A stretch of 64,000 nt of DNA, taken from positions 62,001 through 126,000 of the forward strand of contig NZ_JARGCS010000047.1 in NCBI RefSeq assembly GCF_029193575.1. The letters are read 5' to 3'. This document shows positions 8,314 to 17,535 of this stretch, one piece after another (the stretch's first letter is position 1; each line of letters opens with the position of its first letter). This DNA comes from Pseudomonas entomophila (GTDB lineage Bacteria > Pseudomonadota > Gammaproteobacteria > Pseudomonadales > Pseudomonadaceae). Under the pieces are notes generated by a model. The model ran no database searches. It saw nothing but the letters and a program-made list of their open reading frames with translations, and had not been told where the DNA came from. A program made the position numbers and the translations under genes.

Positions 8314-8802
8314 ATGAGAACCCAGCATCAGACCAAGCGTGAACTGGACAAGATCGACCGCAACATCCTGCGCATCCTGCAGAGTGACGGGCGCATCTCG
8401 TTCACCGAACTGGGCGAGAAAGTGGGGCTTTCCACCACCCCCTGCACCGAGCGCGTGCGACGCCTGGAACGCGAGGGGATCATCATGGGCTACAACGCCC
8501 GGCTCAACCCGCAGCACCTTAAGGGCAGCCTGCTGGTGTTCGTCGAGATCAGCCTGGACTACAAGTCCGGCGACACCTTCGAGGAGTTCCGCCGCGCGGT
8601 GCTCAAGCTGCCCCATGTGCTGGAGTGCCACCTGGTGTCGGGCGACTTCGACTACCTGGTGAAGGCGCGCATTTCCGAGATGGCCTCGTACCGCAAGCTG
8701 CTCGGCGACATCCTGCTCAAGCTGCCGCACGTGCGCGAGTCGAAGAGCTACATCGTGATGGAAGAGGTGAAGGAAAGCCTGGCGCTGCCGATTCCGGACT
8801 GA
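8314..8802 (+). CDS. lrp: Lrp/AsnC-family regulator (DadR type)
   Basis: A 162-residue Lrp-family regulator with an N-terminal winged helix (LDKIDRNILRILQSDGRIS through STTPCTERVRRLEREG) and a C-terminal RAM effector domain (GSLLVFVEISLDYKSGD onwards). The ATG at 8314 is preceded by GGAGGG. Divergence from dadA implies that it is the alanine-responsive activator of dadA-dadX, as established for the homologue in P. aeruginosa and P. putida. Whether it also acts as a global Lrp here is not visible. Confidence 0.93.
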   Translation: MRTQHQTKRELDKIDRNILRILQSDGRISFTELGEKVGLSTTPCTERVRRLEREGIIMGYNARLNPQHLKGSLLVFVEISLDYKSGDTFEEFRRAVLKLPHVLECHLVSGDFDYLVKARISEMASYRKLLGDILLKLPHVRESKSYIVMEEVKESLALPIPD

Positions 8803-8805
8803 GCG

Positions 8806-9159
8806 TCAGACCAGCACCTGGCGGGTGGTGGCGATGAACTGGTGCACCAACTGCTCGGCCTCGGGCTCGATCATCTGCGCCGGGCCACGGCCACGCGGGC
8901 ACGGCAGGCGTTCGGTGGTGCCGAACAGGCGGCAGATCATCGGGCGCTCCGCGTAGACCGTGCAGCCTTGGGGGCCGAGGTGCACGCAGTCCAGGCGCTC
9001 GAGGGCGGCGTCCTGCTCGGCCTGGGACTTACGCGGCAGGCGGGCCATTTCCTCAGCAGAAGTGGTGACCGGGCCGCAGCAGTCATGGCAGCCGGGTTCG
9101 CACTCGAACGAGGGGATGAGTTCGCGCAGGAAGTGAATCTTGTGGCGGTTGCAAGGCAT
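8806..9159 (-). CDS. YkgJ-family cysteine cluster protein
   Basis: A 117-residue protein with the eight-cysteine pattern of the YkgJ/CxxCxxCC family: CEPGCHDCC near the N terminus, then DCVHLGPQGCTVYAERPMIC and a late LPCPRG. The cysteines probably bind a metal ion or an iron-sulphur cluster. Function is unknown in general. It converges on the lrp gene with only 3 nt between stop codons and diverges from the PuuB-like oxidase gene. The start at 9159 has only a weak ribosome-binding site. Confidence 0.8.
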   Translation of the reverse strand: MPCNRHKIHFLRELIPSFECEPGCHDCCGPVTTSAEEMARLPRKSQAEQDAALERLDCVHLGPQGCTVYAERPMICRLFGTTERLPCPRGRGPAQMIEPEAEQLVHQFIATTRQVLV

Positions 9160-9290
9160 GGCGTGTGACGTCTTCGAGGGGTGCGCTGGATTATAGCCCC
9201 GCGATCGAGGGCGCAGCCCTCGCCCGGTTGCCCCATCACGAAACCCCGGCTTATCCTCGCCCCCCTCGCACCGACTCCAGGGCCTTTCCG

Positions 9291-10583
9291 ATGATTCACA
9301 GCGCGCAGCACGCCGCCTCCTACTATGCCGCCAGCAGCGCGCCCCACCCCGACCATGCCTTCCTGCAAGGTGAGCACAGCGCCGACGTGTGCATCGTCGG
9401 CGGTGGCTATTCGGGCCTGAACACCGCCATCGAACTGGCCGAGCGCGGCTTCTCGGTGATCCTCCTGGAGGCCCGCAAGCTCGGCTGGGGCGCCAGCGGG
9501 CGCAATGGCGGGCAGTTGATCCGCGGCGTCGGCCATGGGCTGGAGCAGTTCCTCCCGGTGCTCGGCGAGGACGGTGTGCGCAACCTCAAGCGCATGGGCC
9601 TGGAGGCCGTGGACATCGTCCGTCAACGCATCGAACGCCACGCCATCGCCTGCGACCTGACCTGGGGCTACTGCGACCTGGCCAACAAGCCCGCCGACCT
9701 CACTGGCTTCGCCGAGGACGCCGAGGAACTGCGCAGCCTCGGCTACCACCATGAACTACGCCTGGTGCAACCCGGCGACATCCGCAGCGTGGTGGGCTCG
9801 GACCGCTACGCCGGCGGCCTGGTCGACATGGGCTCCGGCCACCTGCACCCGCTCAACCTGGCCCTCGGCGAAGCCGCCGCAGCCAGCCGCCTGGGTGTGG
9901 GCCTGTTCGAGCAGTCCGAGGTCACGCGCATCGACTACGGCCCCGAGGTGAAGGTGCACACCGCCCAGGGCCGGGTGCGGGCCAAGACCCTGGTGCTGTG
10001 CTGCAACGCCTACCACAACGACCTCAACCGCGAACTGGGCGGCAAGGTATTGCCCGCCGGCAGCTACATCATCGCCACCGAGCCGTTGGGCGAGGCGCGC
10101 GCACGCCAGTTGCTGCCGCAGAACATGGCGGTGTGCGACCAGCGCGTGGCGCTGGACTACTATCGGTTGTCTGCCGACCAGCGGCTGCTGTTCGGCGGCG
10201 CCTGCCACTACTCCGGGCGCGACCCGAAGGACATCGCTGCCTACATGCGGCCGAAGATGCTCAAGGTCTTCCCGCAACTGGCCGACGTGCGCATCGACTA
10301 CCAGTGGGGCGGCATGATCGGCATCGGCGCCAACCGCCTGCCGCAGATCGGCCGCCTGAGCGGCCAGCCGAACGTCTACTACGCCCAGGCCTATGCCGGC
10401 CACGGGGTGAACGCCACCCACCTGGCCGCACGCCTGCTCGGCGAGGCCATCAGCGGCCAGCAGAGCGGGCGTTTCGACCTGTTCGCCAAGGTGCCGCACA
10501 TGACCTTCCCAGGCGGCCCGCAGCTGCGTTCGCCACTGCTGGCGCTGGGGATGCTCTGGCACCGGCTCAAGGAACTGGTCTAA
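9291..10583 (+). CDS. puuB: FAD-dependent amine oxidase (gamma-glutamylputrescine oxidase type)
   Basis: A 430-residue DAO-superfamily flavoprotein with the FAD fold DVCIVGGGYSGLNTAIELA (32-50) and E60 at the end of the second strand. LGWGASGRNGGQLIRG follows, typical of PuuB/OrdL oxidases. The C-terminal YAQAYAGHGVNATHLA completes the flavin site. Such enzymes oxidise gamma-glutamylated polyamines to aldehydes, releasing ammonia and peroxide. Pathway partners in the window are the synthetase at 32.3-33.6 kb, the dehydrogenase at 15.4-16.9 kb and the hydrolase at 31.5-32.3 kb. Exact substrate is inferred. Confidence 0.8.
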   Translation: MIHSAQHAASYYAASSAPHPDHAFLQGEHSADVCIVGGGYSGLNTAIELAERGFSVILLEARKLGWGASGRNGGQLIRGVGHGLEQFLPVLGEDGVRNLKRMGLEAVDIVRQRIERHAIACDLTWGYCDLANKPADLTGFAEDAEELRSLGYHHELRLVQPGDIRSVVGSDRYAGGLVDMGSGHLHPLNLALGEAAAASRLGVGLFEQSEVTRIDYGPEVKVHTAQGRVRAKTLVLCCNAYHNDLNRELGGKVLPAGSYIIATEPLGEARARQLLPQNMAVCDQRVALDYYRLSADQRLLFGGACHYSGRDPKDIAAYMRPKMLKVFPQLADVRIDYQWGGMIGIGANRLPQIGRLSGQPNVYYAQAYAGHGVNATHLAARLLGEAISGQQSGRFDLFAKVPHMTFPGGPQLRSPLLALGMLWHRLKELV

Positions 10584-10607
10584 GGCCGCGCGGCGCCCCT
10601 AGCGCCG

Positions 10608-10838
10608 TCACTCCAGCCAAAACGGCTTGCGCCCCTCGACCCGCGCCTGCTGGCGGCTGACACCAATGTCGAACAGTTGTTCGTCACTCAACGCCAGCAG
10701 GGCCTTGCGCGTACGCCAGCGATGCAGCATCAGCCCAATCCGCCCCAGCCCCTGCGGGGCGCTGTAGACCTTCGGGCGTTGCCCGGCCGTCAGTTCCTCG
10801 GCCAACAGTTGCAGGCGCACATCGCTCAAACCGTTCAT
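10608..10838 (-). CDS. DUF1127 small basic protein
   Basis: A 76-residue protein ending in the DUF1127 signature RTRKALLALSDEQLFDIGVSRQQA followed by EGRKPFWLE. Small arginine-rich DUF1127 proteins have been linked in other bacteria to RNA turnover, phosphate or stress responses, but their role in pseudomonads is not settled. GAGGAG lies 9 nt before the ATG at 10838. It diverges from the MocR-type gene and ends 24 nt from the oxidase stop. Confidence 0.85.
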   Translation of the reverse strand: MNGLSDVRLQLLAEELTAGQRPKVYSAPQGLGRIGLMLHRWRTRKALLALSDEQLFDIGVSRQQARVEGRKPFWLE

Positions 10839-10930
10839 TGCTGCGTTCTCCTCGTCACTTCGAAGCGTGGAGACAGCATGCCGTGCCGGTCATGCAAGGA
10901 TACAGATCCAACTGAGCGTTATTATTTCCA

Positions 10931-10981
10931 TACAGAATTGGCGATCCCGCAGCTGAATGCAGTATTTTCACGCAATCTGTA
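10931..10981. promoter_or_regulatory. Inverted repeat upstream of MocR-type gene
   Basis: TACAGAATTG (10931-10940) and CAATCTGTA (10973-10981) form an inverted repeat with one extra base in the left arm. TTATTTCC also occurs as a direct repeat at 10922-10929 and 10986-10993. The stretch is AT-rich and lies between DUF1127 and the MocR-type start. It is a candidate operator for the latter. Confidence 0.35.
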
Positions 10982-11016
10982 CTGGTTATTTCCTACAAAT
11001 GACTCGGGAGTATGCC

Positions 11017-12447
11017 GTGACCCTGTACGTCAACCTGGCCGAGCTGCTCGGCGCCCGCATCGAACAGGGCCTGTACCGCCCCGGCCAGCGCTTGCCCTCG
11101 GTGCGCTCGCTGAGTGAGGAACACGGCGTCAGCCTGAGCACCGTACAGCAGGCCTACCGCGTGCTGGAGGATAGTGGCTTGGTCGCGCCACGACCGAAAT
11201 CCGGCTACTTCGTCACCGAGCAACGCGGCGCGCCCGCCCTGCCCGCCGTCAGCAGGCCAGCCCAGCGGCCTGTGGATATCTCCCAGTGGGAACAAGTGCT
11301 GGAACTGGTCCGCAGCAACCCGCGCGCCGACGTGATCCAGCTCGGCCGCGGCATGCCCGACATCGACAGTCCGACCCTCAAGCCCCTGCTACGCAGCCTC
11401 GCCCAGCTCGCCCGACGCCAGGACATGCCCGGCCTGTACTACGACAACATCCACGGCAACGAAGCCCTGCGCGTGCAGATCGCCCGGCTGATGGTCGACT
11501 CCGGCTGCAGCCTCGGCCCCGGCGACCTGGTGGTGACCACCGGCTGCCATGAGGCGCTGTCGACCAGCATCCGCGCGGTATGCCAGCCCGGCGACATCGT
11601 CGCGGTGGACTCGCCCAGCTTCCATGGCGCCATGCAAACCCTGAAGGGCCTGGGCATGAAGGCCCTGGAAATCCCCACCGACCCGGTCACCGGCCTCAGC
11701 CTGGAAGCGCTGGAACTGGCCCTGGAGCAATGGCCGATCAAGCTCATCCAGATCACCCCCAGTTGCAACAACCCCATGGGCTACATCATGCCCGAGGCGC
11801 GCAAGAAGGCCCTGCTGACCCTGGCCCAGCGCTACGACGTGGCGATCCTCGAAGACGACGTGTACGGCGACCTGGCCTACACCTACCCGCGCCCGCGCAC
11901 CCTCAAGTCGTTCGACGAAGACGGCCGCGTGCTGCTGTGCAGCTCGTTCTCCAAGACCCTCGCCCCCGGCCTGCGGGTCGGCTGGGTGGCGCCGGGGCGC
12001 TACCTGGAGCGGGTGCTGCACATGAAGTACATCAGCACCGGCAGCACCGCATGCCAGCCGCAGCTGGCCATCGCCGACTTCATCGCCGGCGGCCACTACC
12101 AGCCCCACGTGCGGCGCATGCGCGCGCAGTACCAACGCAGCCGCGACCAGATGCTCGACTGGGTCGCCCGCTACTTCCCGGCAGGCACCCGCGCCAGCCG
12201 CCCGCAGGGCAGCTTCATGCTGTGGGTGGAGCTGCCGGAAAGTTTCGATACACTGCGCCTGAACCGCGCTTTACTGGAGCAGGGCGTACAGATTGCCGTC
12301 GGCAGCATCTTCTCGGCCTCGGGCAAGTACCGGCACTGCTTGCGGATGAACTTCGCCGAGCGCCCGACGCCACAGCTCGAAGCCGCGGTGCGCAAGGTCG
12401 GCGAAACCGCCACTCGTCTACTGGCCGAGGAAGCACCTGGCGCGTAA
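11017..12447 (+). CDS. MocR-type GntR regulator with aminotransferase domain
   Basis: A 476-residue fusion of a GntR winged helix (ARIEQGLYRPGQRLPSVRSL to the SGYFVTE segment) and a fold-type I aminotransferase-like domain. The PLP lysine lies in SSFSKTLAPGLRVGW, and the upstream ILEDDVYGDL aspartate contacts the cofactor. MocR proteins sense PLP adducts of amines or amino acids. The GTG at 11017 has GGGAG 6 nt upstream; an ATG at 10999 would add six residues but has no ribosome-binding site. Neighbours suggest amine metabolism, but the ligand is unknown. Confidence 0.85.
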   Translation: MTLYVNLAELLGARIEQGLYRPGQRLPSVRSLSEEHGVSLSTVQQAYRVLEDSGLVAPRPKSGYFVTEQRGAPALPAVSRPAQRPVDISQWEQVLELVRSNPRADVIQLGRGMPDIDSPTLKPLLRSLAQLARRQDMPGLYYDNIHGNEALRVQIARLMVDSGCSLGPGDLVVTTGCHEALSTSIRAVCQPGDIVAVDSPSFHGAMQTLKGLGMKALEIPTDPVTGLSLEALELALEQWPIKLIQITPSCNNPMGYIMPEARKKALLTLAQRYDVAILEDDVYGDLAYTYPRPRTLKSFDEDGRVLLCSSFSKTLAPGLRVGWVAPGRYLERVLHMKYISTGSTACQPQLAIADFIAGGHYQPHVRRMRAQYQRSRDQMLDWVARYFPAGTRASRPQGSFMLWVELPESFDTLRLNRALLEQGVQIAVGSIFSASGKYRHCLRMNFAERPTPQLEAAVRKVGETATRLLAEEAPGA

Positions 12448-12507
12448 CGTTGCGCCGCCCTCACGGTCCAACCCCATAAGCCCCCAGTCGAACAGGACGA
12501 TCCGCCC

Positions 12508-14064
12508 TTGAGACGCCCGCGTGCCCTGCCCCTCTTGCTGGTGCTATTGCTCGGCCTCGCCGGCTGCGCCAGCGTCAACCCGCCGCGTGAAGTGAGCCAG
12601 GCGCTGCCGGCCAACGACTCGGCGTTCGGCCGCTCGGTGCAGCGCCAGGCCGCGCCCTACGAGGGCCGCTCGGGCTTTCGCCTGCTGCCTAACAGCAACG
12701 AGGCGTTCCGCGCCCGCGCCGAGCTGATTCGCAACGCCCAGACGAGCATCGACCTGCAGTACTACATCGTCCACGACGGCCTGAGCACCCGCGCCCTGGT
12801 GCATGAGCTGCTGCGCGCCGCCGACCGCGGCGTGCGCGTGCGCATCCTGCTCGACGACACCACCAGCGACGGCCTCGACACCCTGATCGGCACCCTCGCC
12901 GCCCACCCGAACATCCACATCCGGGTGTTCAACCCGCTGCACCTGGGGCGCAGCACCGGCGTCACCCGCGCCGTGGGGCGGCTGTTCAACCTGTCGCTGC
13001 AGCACCGGCGCATGCACAACAAGCTGTTCCTGGTGGACAACAGCATGGCCATCGTCGGCGGACGCAACCTGGGCGACGAATATTTCGACGCCGAGCCCAA
13101 CCTGAACTTCACCGACATCGACCTGCTCGGCGTAGGGCCGGTGGCCGAGCAACTCGGGCACAGCTTCGACCAGTATTGGAACAGCGCCTTGAGCCGGCCG
13201 ATCGGCGATTTCCTCTGGCGCATGCCGGACGCCGCCGACCTGCGCGCCAGCCGCCAACGCCTGGAGGTGTGGCTGGCCCAGGCGCGGGTCGAGCGCAAGG
13301 CGCTGTACGACCGGCTGATGGCCTACCAGTTCGCGCCGCGCCTGGATGTCTGGCGCAACGAGCTGATCTGGGCCCACAGCCAGGCGTTGTGGGACGCGCC
13401 GAGCAAGGTGCTGGCGCGCGGCGAACCCGACCCGCAGTTGCTGATGACCCAGCAACTGGCGCCGGACCTGAACAGCGTGCACCGCGAACTGATCCTGGTC
13501 TCGGCCTACTTCGTGCCCGGCGAGCCGGGCCTGCTGTACCTGACCAGCCGCGCCGATGCCGGCACCTCGGTCAAGCTGCTGACCAACTCGCTGGAGGCCA
13601 CCGATGTGCCCGCCGTGCACGGTGGCTACGCGCCCTACCGCCGGGCGCTGCTGGAGCATGGCGTCGAGTTGTTCGAGCTGCGCCGCCAACCGGGCGACCC
13701 CAGCGCCCGGCGCGGGCTGAGCTTCCATGGCAGTTCGGACTCGAGCCTGCACAGCAAGGCGATCGTCTTCGACCGGCACAAGACCTTCATCGGCTCGTTC
13801 AACTTCGACCCGCGTTCGGTGCTGTGGAATACCGAGGTAGGGGTGCTGGTGGACAGCCCGGAGCTGGCCGAATACACCCGCGCCCTGGCGCTGCAAGGCA
13901 TGGCGCCGGCGGTGAGCTACCAGCCCAAGCTGGTGGACGGCACATTAGTGTGGGAGACCGAGGACAATGGCCAGGTGCATACCCTGACTGCGGAGCCCGG
14001 GGGCATGTGGCGGCGGTTCAATGCCTGGATCGCCAAGGCGGTGGGGTTGGAGAGGATGCTCTAA
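12508..14064 (+). CDS. Phospholipase D-family lipoprotein (cardiolipin synthase-like)
   Basis: A 518-residue protein with a lipoprotein signal (LGLAGC, lipidated C20) and two HKD-type phosphodiesterase motifs: HNKLFLVDNSMAIVGGRN near residue 170 and LHSKAIVFDRHKTFIGSFN near 415. The PLDc_2 architecture implies phosphatidyl transfer or phosphodiester cleavage at the cell envelope. The start is TTG at 12508 with AGGA about 10 nt upstream; it places the signal peptide correctly. It follows the MocR-type gene by 60 nt and ends 10 nt from the convergent MFS gene. Confidence 0.82.
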   Translation: MRRPRALPLLLVLLLGLAGCASVNPPREVSQALPANDSAFGRSVQRQAAPYEGRSGFRLLPNSNEAFRARAELIRNAQTSIDLQYYIVHDGLSTRALVHELLRAADRGVRVRILLDDTTSDGLDTLIGTLAAHPNIHIRVFNPLHLGRSTGVTRAVGRLFNLSLQHRRMHNKLFLVDNSMAIVGGRNLGDEYFDAEPNLNFTDIDLLGVGPVAEQLGHSFDQYWNSALSRPIGDFLWRMPDAADLRASRQRLEVWLAQARVERKALYDRLMAYQFAPRLDVWRNELIWAHSQALWDAPSKVLARGEPDPQLLMTQQLAPDLNSVHRELILVSAYFVPGEPGLLYLTSRADAGTSVKLLTNSLEATDVPAVHGGYAPYRRALLEHGVELFELRRQPGDPSARRGLSFHGSSDSSLHSKAIVFDRHKTFIGSFNFDPRSVLWNTEVGVLVDSPELAEYTRALALQGMAPAVSYQPKLVDGTLVWETEDNGQVHTLTAEPGGMWRRFNAWIAKAVGLERML

Positions 14065-14074
14065 CCCGCGTTGG

Positions 14075-15214
14075 TCAGGCGGAGGCGGGCTCGAAGGCAT
14101 CGCGGCGCCGGGTCAGCAGCACCAGCCCCGCCGCGCCCACCGCCATGATCAACGGCAACGCATGCCCGCTGATCCACTGGCTCCCCGCCCCCGCCAGCAA
14201 CGGCCCGAGCAGGCAACCGATGCCCCACAGCTGCGCCACGTGGGCATTGGCGCGCACCAGCGCATCGTCCCGGTAACGCTCGCCAATCAACACCAGCGAC
14301 AGGGTGAACAGCCCACCCGCGCTGGCCCCGAACAACACCCACAGCGGCCAGATCGCCGGGGTGTGCAGCAGCAGCGGGATAGCCAGGCTGGAGACCATCA
14401 AGGTCAGCGCGCAACCGCTGAACAGCGTGCGCCGCGACATGTGGTCGGCCAGCGCGCCGATCGGCAGTTGCAACACCGCATCACCGACCACCACGGTACT
14501 GACCATGAACAGCGCCACTTCCGTAGTGAAGCCCTGTTGCAGGCAGTACACCGGCAACAGCGTGAGGATCATCGCCTCGAACGCGGCGAACAGGGCGATG
14601 GCCCAGGCGATCACCGGCAACCGTCGGCAGAAGCCGAACAGGTCGCCGAAGGTGACGCTGCAGGCCTCGGTGCTCGGCGCGCCGCCACGACCCAGCAACA
14701 GCAGGGGCGCGAACAGCAGCAGCGCGGTGGCGGCCCAGAAGCCGAAGTCGTCGTCCGAGCCCAGGAAGCCGAGCACCAGCGGGCCGGCCAACTGGCTCAG
14801 GGCGTAGCTGCTGCCATACAGCGCCACCAGCCGGCCGCGCCATTCTTCGACCACCAACTGGTTGATCCAGCTTTCGCCGAGGATGAACACCACCGTCAGC
14901 GACATGCCGATCATCAGCCGCAGCAGCAACCACAGCGGGTAACTGGGCAACAGCGCCACTAGGGCGATGGACAGCGCCCCGCCCCACAGGCACAGGCGCA
15001 TCGCCGACGGCACCCCGACCCAGCCGGCCAGGCGGCTGGCCAGGCTGGCCCCCACCAGCACGCCGATCGCCGGCATCGCCGCCATCACGCCGATCGCGAA
15101 CCCACCGTAGCCCCAGCCCTCCAGGCGCAAGGACACCAGCGGCATGCTCACGCCGAGCGCGAGCCCGACACTGAGCACCGCCGCCAGCACGGCAAAATAG
15201 GTTCCCCAACGCAT
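14075..15214 (-). CDS. MFS transporter (YcaD-like)
   Basis: A 379-residue, about 12-helix major facilitator protein starting MRWGTYFAVLAAVLSVGLAL. The N-terminal half has a long loop after helix 2 (SLASRLAGWVGVPSAMRL), and the halves are joined by a polar stretch near GRGGAPSTEACSVTFGDL. GGGAGG lies just before the ATG at 15214. Substrate cannot be inferred. It is downstream of the aldehyde dehydrogenase gene on the same strand, with a REP-like palindrome between. Confidence 0.82.
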   Translation of the reverse strand: MRWGTYFAVLAAVLSVGLALGVSMPLVSLRLEGWGYGGFAIGVMAAMPAIGVLVGASLASRLAGWVGVPSAMRLCLWGGALSIALVALLPSYPLWLLLRLMIGMSLTVVFILGESWINQLVVEEWRGRLVALYGSSYALSQLAGPLVLGFLGSDDDFGFWAATALLLFAPLLLLGRGGAPSTEACSVTFGDLFGFCRRLPVIAWAIALFAAFEAMILTLLPVYCLQQGFTTEVALFMVSTVVVGDAVLQLPIGALADHMSRRTLFSGCALTLMVSSLAIPLLLHTPAIWPLWVLFGASAGGLFTLSLVLIGERYRDDALVRANAHVAQLWGIGCLLGPLLAGAGSQWISGHALPLIMAVGAAGLVLLTRRRDAFEPASA

Positions 15215-15341
15215 GACAGCCTCCCAGGCAGTGTGTGAATGGCAGAGACGACACAGCCGGGACGGCAAGAACCGGCCCGGCTGTGTCAGGGGGGCCGCCC
15301 GCTCCCCCAAGCAGCACCGCGCTCATGGGCTGCGGTTTACC

Positions 15342-15388
15342 TGTGGAAGCGGGCTCGCCCCGCGATTGGGCCGCAACGCGGCCCCAGG
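15342..15388. repeat. REP-like palindrome
   Basis: Contains the family core GCGGGCTCGCCCCGCGATTG preceded by CCTGTGGAA, followed by a GGGCCGC/GCGGCCC hairpin (15368-15384). It lies just past the aldehyde dehydrogenase stop. Confidence 0.7.
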
Positions 15389-15392
15389 GTTT

Positions 15393-16886
15393 TTACAGTT
15401 TGATCCAGGTCGCCTTCAGCTCGGTGTACTTCTCCAGCGCGTGCAGCGACTTGTCACGGCCGTTGCCCGACTGCTTGAAGCCGCCGAACGGCGCGGTCAT
15501 GTCGCCACCGTCGTACTGGTTGACCCATACGCTGCCAGCACGCACGGCGCGGGCGGTCTTGTGCGCCTTGCTGATGTCCGAGGTCCAGATACCGGCGGCC
15601 AGGCCATACGGGGTGTCGTTGGCGATGGCGATGGCTTCTTCGGCGGTGTCGAAGGCGATCACCGACAGCACGGGGCCGAAGATCTCTTCCTGGGCGATCT
15701 TCATGGCGTTGGTCACGCCGTCGAAGATGGTCGGCTCGACGTAGGTGCCGCCGGTCTCCTCCAGAGTGCGCTTGCCACCGGCCAGCAGCTTGGCGCCGTC
15801 CTTGTGGCCGGCGTCGATGTACGACAGCACGGTGTTCATCTGCTGGGTGTCGACCAGCGCGCCCACGGTGGTCTGTGGGTCCAGCGGGTTGCCCGGCTTC
15901 CAGCCCTTCAGGGCCTCGACCACCAGCGGCAGGAACGTGTCCTTGATCGAGCGCTCGACCAGCAGGCGCGAACCGGCGGTGCAGACTTCGCCCTGGTTGA
16001 AGGCGATGGCGCTGGCGGCGGCTTCGGCGGCAGCCTGCAGGTCAGGCGCGTCGGCGAAGACGATGTTCGGGCTCTTGCCGCCGGCTTCCAGCCAGATGCG
16101 CTTCATGTTCGACTCACCGGCATAGACCATCAGCTGCTTGGCGATCTTGGTCGAACCGGTGAACACCAGGGTGTCGACGTCCATGTGCAGTGCCAGGGCC
16201 TTGCCCACGGTGTGGCCATAGCCGGGCAGCACGTTCAGCACGCCGGCGGGGATGCCAGCCTCGATGGCCAGCTGGGCGATGCGGATAGCGGTCAGCGGCG
16301 ATTTCTCGGAGGGTTTCAGCACCACCGAGTTACCGGTGGCCAGCGCCGGGCCGAGTTTCCAGCAGGCCATCAGCAGCGGGAAGTTCCACGGCACGATGGC
16401 ACCCACCACGCCGACCGGCTCGCGGGTCACCAGGCCCAGCTGGTCGTGCGGGGTCGGGGCGACCTCGTCGTAGACCTTGTCGATGGCTTCGGCGGTCCAG
16501 TGAATGGCTTGCGCGGCACCCGGGATGTCGATGGTCGAGGAGTCGCCGATCGGCTTGCCCATGTCCAGGGTTTCCAGCAGCGCCAGTTCCTCGACGTTCT
16601 TGCGCAGCAGGTCGGCGAAGCGGATCAGCTTGGCCTTGCGCTTGGCCGGGGCCAGTTGCGACCAGACGCCGGAAGCGAAGGTGGCGCGGGCGTTCTCCAC
16701 GGCGCGGTTGGCGTCGGCCAGGTCGCAGCTGGCGACCTTGGCCAGGAAGCGTCCGTCGACCGGGCTCAGGCAATCGAAGGTTTCACCGGAGGCGGCGTCG
16801 GTGTATTCGCCATTGATGAAGGCGCGACCTTCGATCTTCAATTGCTGGGCACGTTGTTCCCAGTCCGCACGAGTCAGGGTGGTCAT
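15393..16886 (-). CDS. kauB: Aldehyde dehydrogenase KauB/PuuC (gamma-Glu-aminobutyraldehyde or guanidinobutyraldehyde)
   Basis: A 497-residue NAD(P)-dependent aldehyde dehydrogenase. The catalytic cysteine is in FNQGEVCTAGSRL and the general base glutamate in WLEAGGKSPNIVF; the cofactor site includes VPWNFPLLMACWK and FTGSTKIA. The whole resembles KauB/PuuC enzymes acting on aldehydes from polyamine and arginine catabolism. GAGAGGAG precedes the ATG at 16886. The promoter region is shared with the divergent cupin gene. With the PuuB-like oxidase and PuuD-like hydrolase it completes the putrescine-to-GABA route. Confidence 0.88.
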   Translation of the reverse strand: MTTLTRADWEQRAQQLKIEGRAFINGEYTDAASGETFDCLSPVDGRFLAKVASCDLADANRAVENARATFASGVWSQLAPAKRKAKLIRFADLLRKNVEELALLETLDMGKPIGDSSTIDIPGAAQAIHWTAEAIDKVYDEVAPTPHDQLGLVTREPVGVVGAIVPWNFPLLMACWKLGPALATGNSVVLKPSEKSPLTAIRIAQLAIEAGIPAGVLNVLPGYGHTVGKALALHMDVDTLVFTGSTKIAKQLMVYAGESNMKRIWLEAGGKSPNIVFADAPDLQAAAEAAASAIAFNQGEVCTAGSRLLVERSIKDTFLPLVVEALKGWKPGNPLDPQTTVGALVDTQQMNTVLSYIDAGHKDGAKLLAGGKRTLEETGGTYVEPTIFDGVTNAMKIAQEEIFGPVLSVIAFDTAEEAIAIANDTPYGLAAGIWTSDISKAHKTARAVRAGSVWVNQYDGGDMTAPFGGFKQSGNGRDKSLHALEKYTELKATWIKL

Positions 16887-17009
16887 ACGAAACTCCTCTC
16901 TTGTTAAGGTGCAACGCCGCACTGAGGACTCACAGGCGCTGTCGAAAATTCTGGCCGTGCGACGAGCGCACACAGGCATCAGACACCCTAAACCAGGCGC
17001 GACAAACTA

Positions 17010-17022
17010 TCAATATATTTGA
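17010..17022. promoter_or_regulatory. AT-rich dyad in kauB-cupin divergent promoter
   Basis: TCAA-N5-TTGA (TCAATATATTTGA) lies in the 195-nt gap between kauB and the cupin gene. It is the most evident dyad there and a candidate operator, possibly for the PuuR-like protein at 5.0-5.6 kb. No second copy was found near the other polyamine genes in this window. Confidence 0.3.
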
Positions 17023-17081
17023 CACGAAACGCCTAAAAGCCTACTGATGTGCATTTTATTAAACAATAACGAGGCCGCACC

Positions 17082-17453
17082 ATGAGCATCACCACCATCA
17101 TCGACTTCGCCCAGGTCCTCACCGAGGCCGAGCGCTACCGCCCGGCTGCGGAAAAAATCCTCAAGGGCGAGCCTGACCAGGCCGTCTACAACCACTATTC
17201 CAGCCCGTGCGGGCAGTTCGCCGCAGGCGTGTGGGAAGGCGCGGTGGGGCAATGGACGGTGAGCTACACCGAGCACGAGTACTGCGAGATCGTCCAGGGC
17301 GTTTCGGTGCTGCGCGACGAGGAAGGCAACGCCAAGACCCTGCGCGCCGGTGATCGGTTCGTCATCCCCGCAGGGTTCAAAGGCACCTGGGAAGTCCTCG
17401 AACCCTGCCGCAAGATCTATGTGCTGTTCGAGAACGCTTCCACGGCCAGGTAA
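17082..17453 (+). CDS. Small cupin-domain protein
   Basis: A 123-residue single-domain cupin of the EutQ/DUF861-like type. WTVSYTEHEYCEIVQGVSVL carries the first cupin motif and GDRFVIPAGFKGTWEV the second. Related proteins have been linked to amine or ureidoglycolate metabolism, but no activity can be assigned here. Ribosome-binding site GAGG precedes the ATG at 17082. It diverges from kauB, which suggests a role linked to amine catabolism, and precedes a small I78-like gene by 82 nt. Confidence 0.75.
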   Translation: MSITTIIDFAQVLTEAERYRPAAEKILKGEPDQAVYNHYSSPCGQFAAGVWEGAVGQWTVSYTEHEYCEIVQGVSVLRDEEGNAKTLRAGDRFVIPAGFKGTWEVLEPCRKIYVLFENASTAR

Positions 17454-17535
17454 TACGGTTATACCGCAGGGTCGGCAGGCTTGGGCGGCAACCTTGATCG
17501 CGTCCAATCACGGACACCATCCAAGGAGACACACC

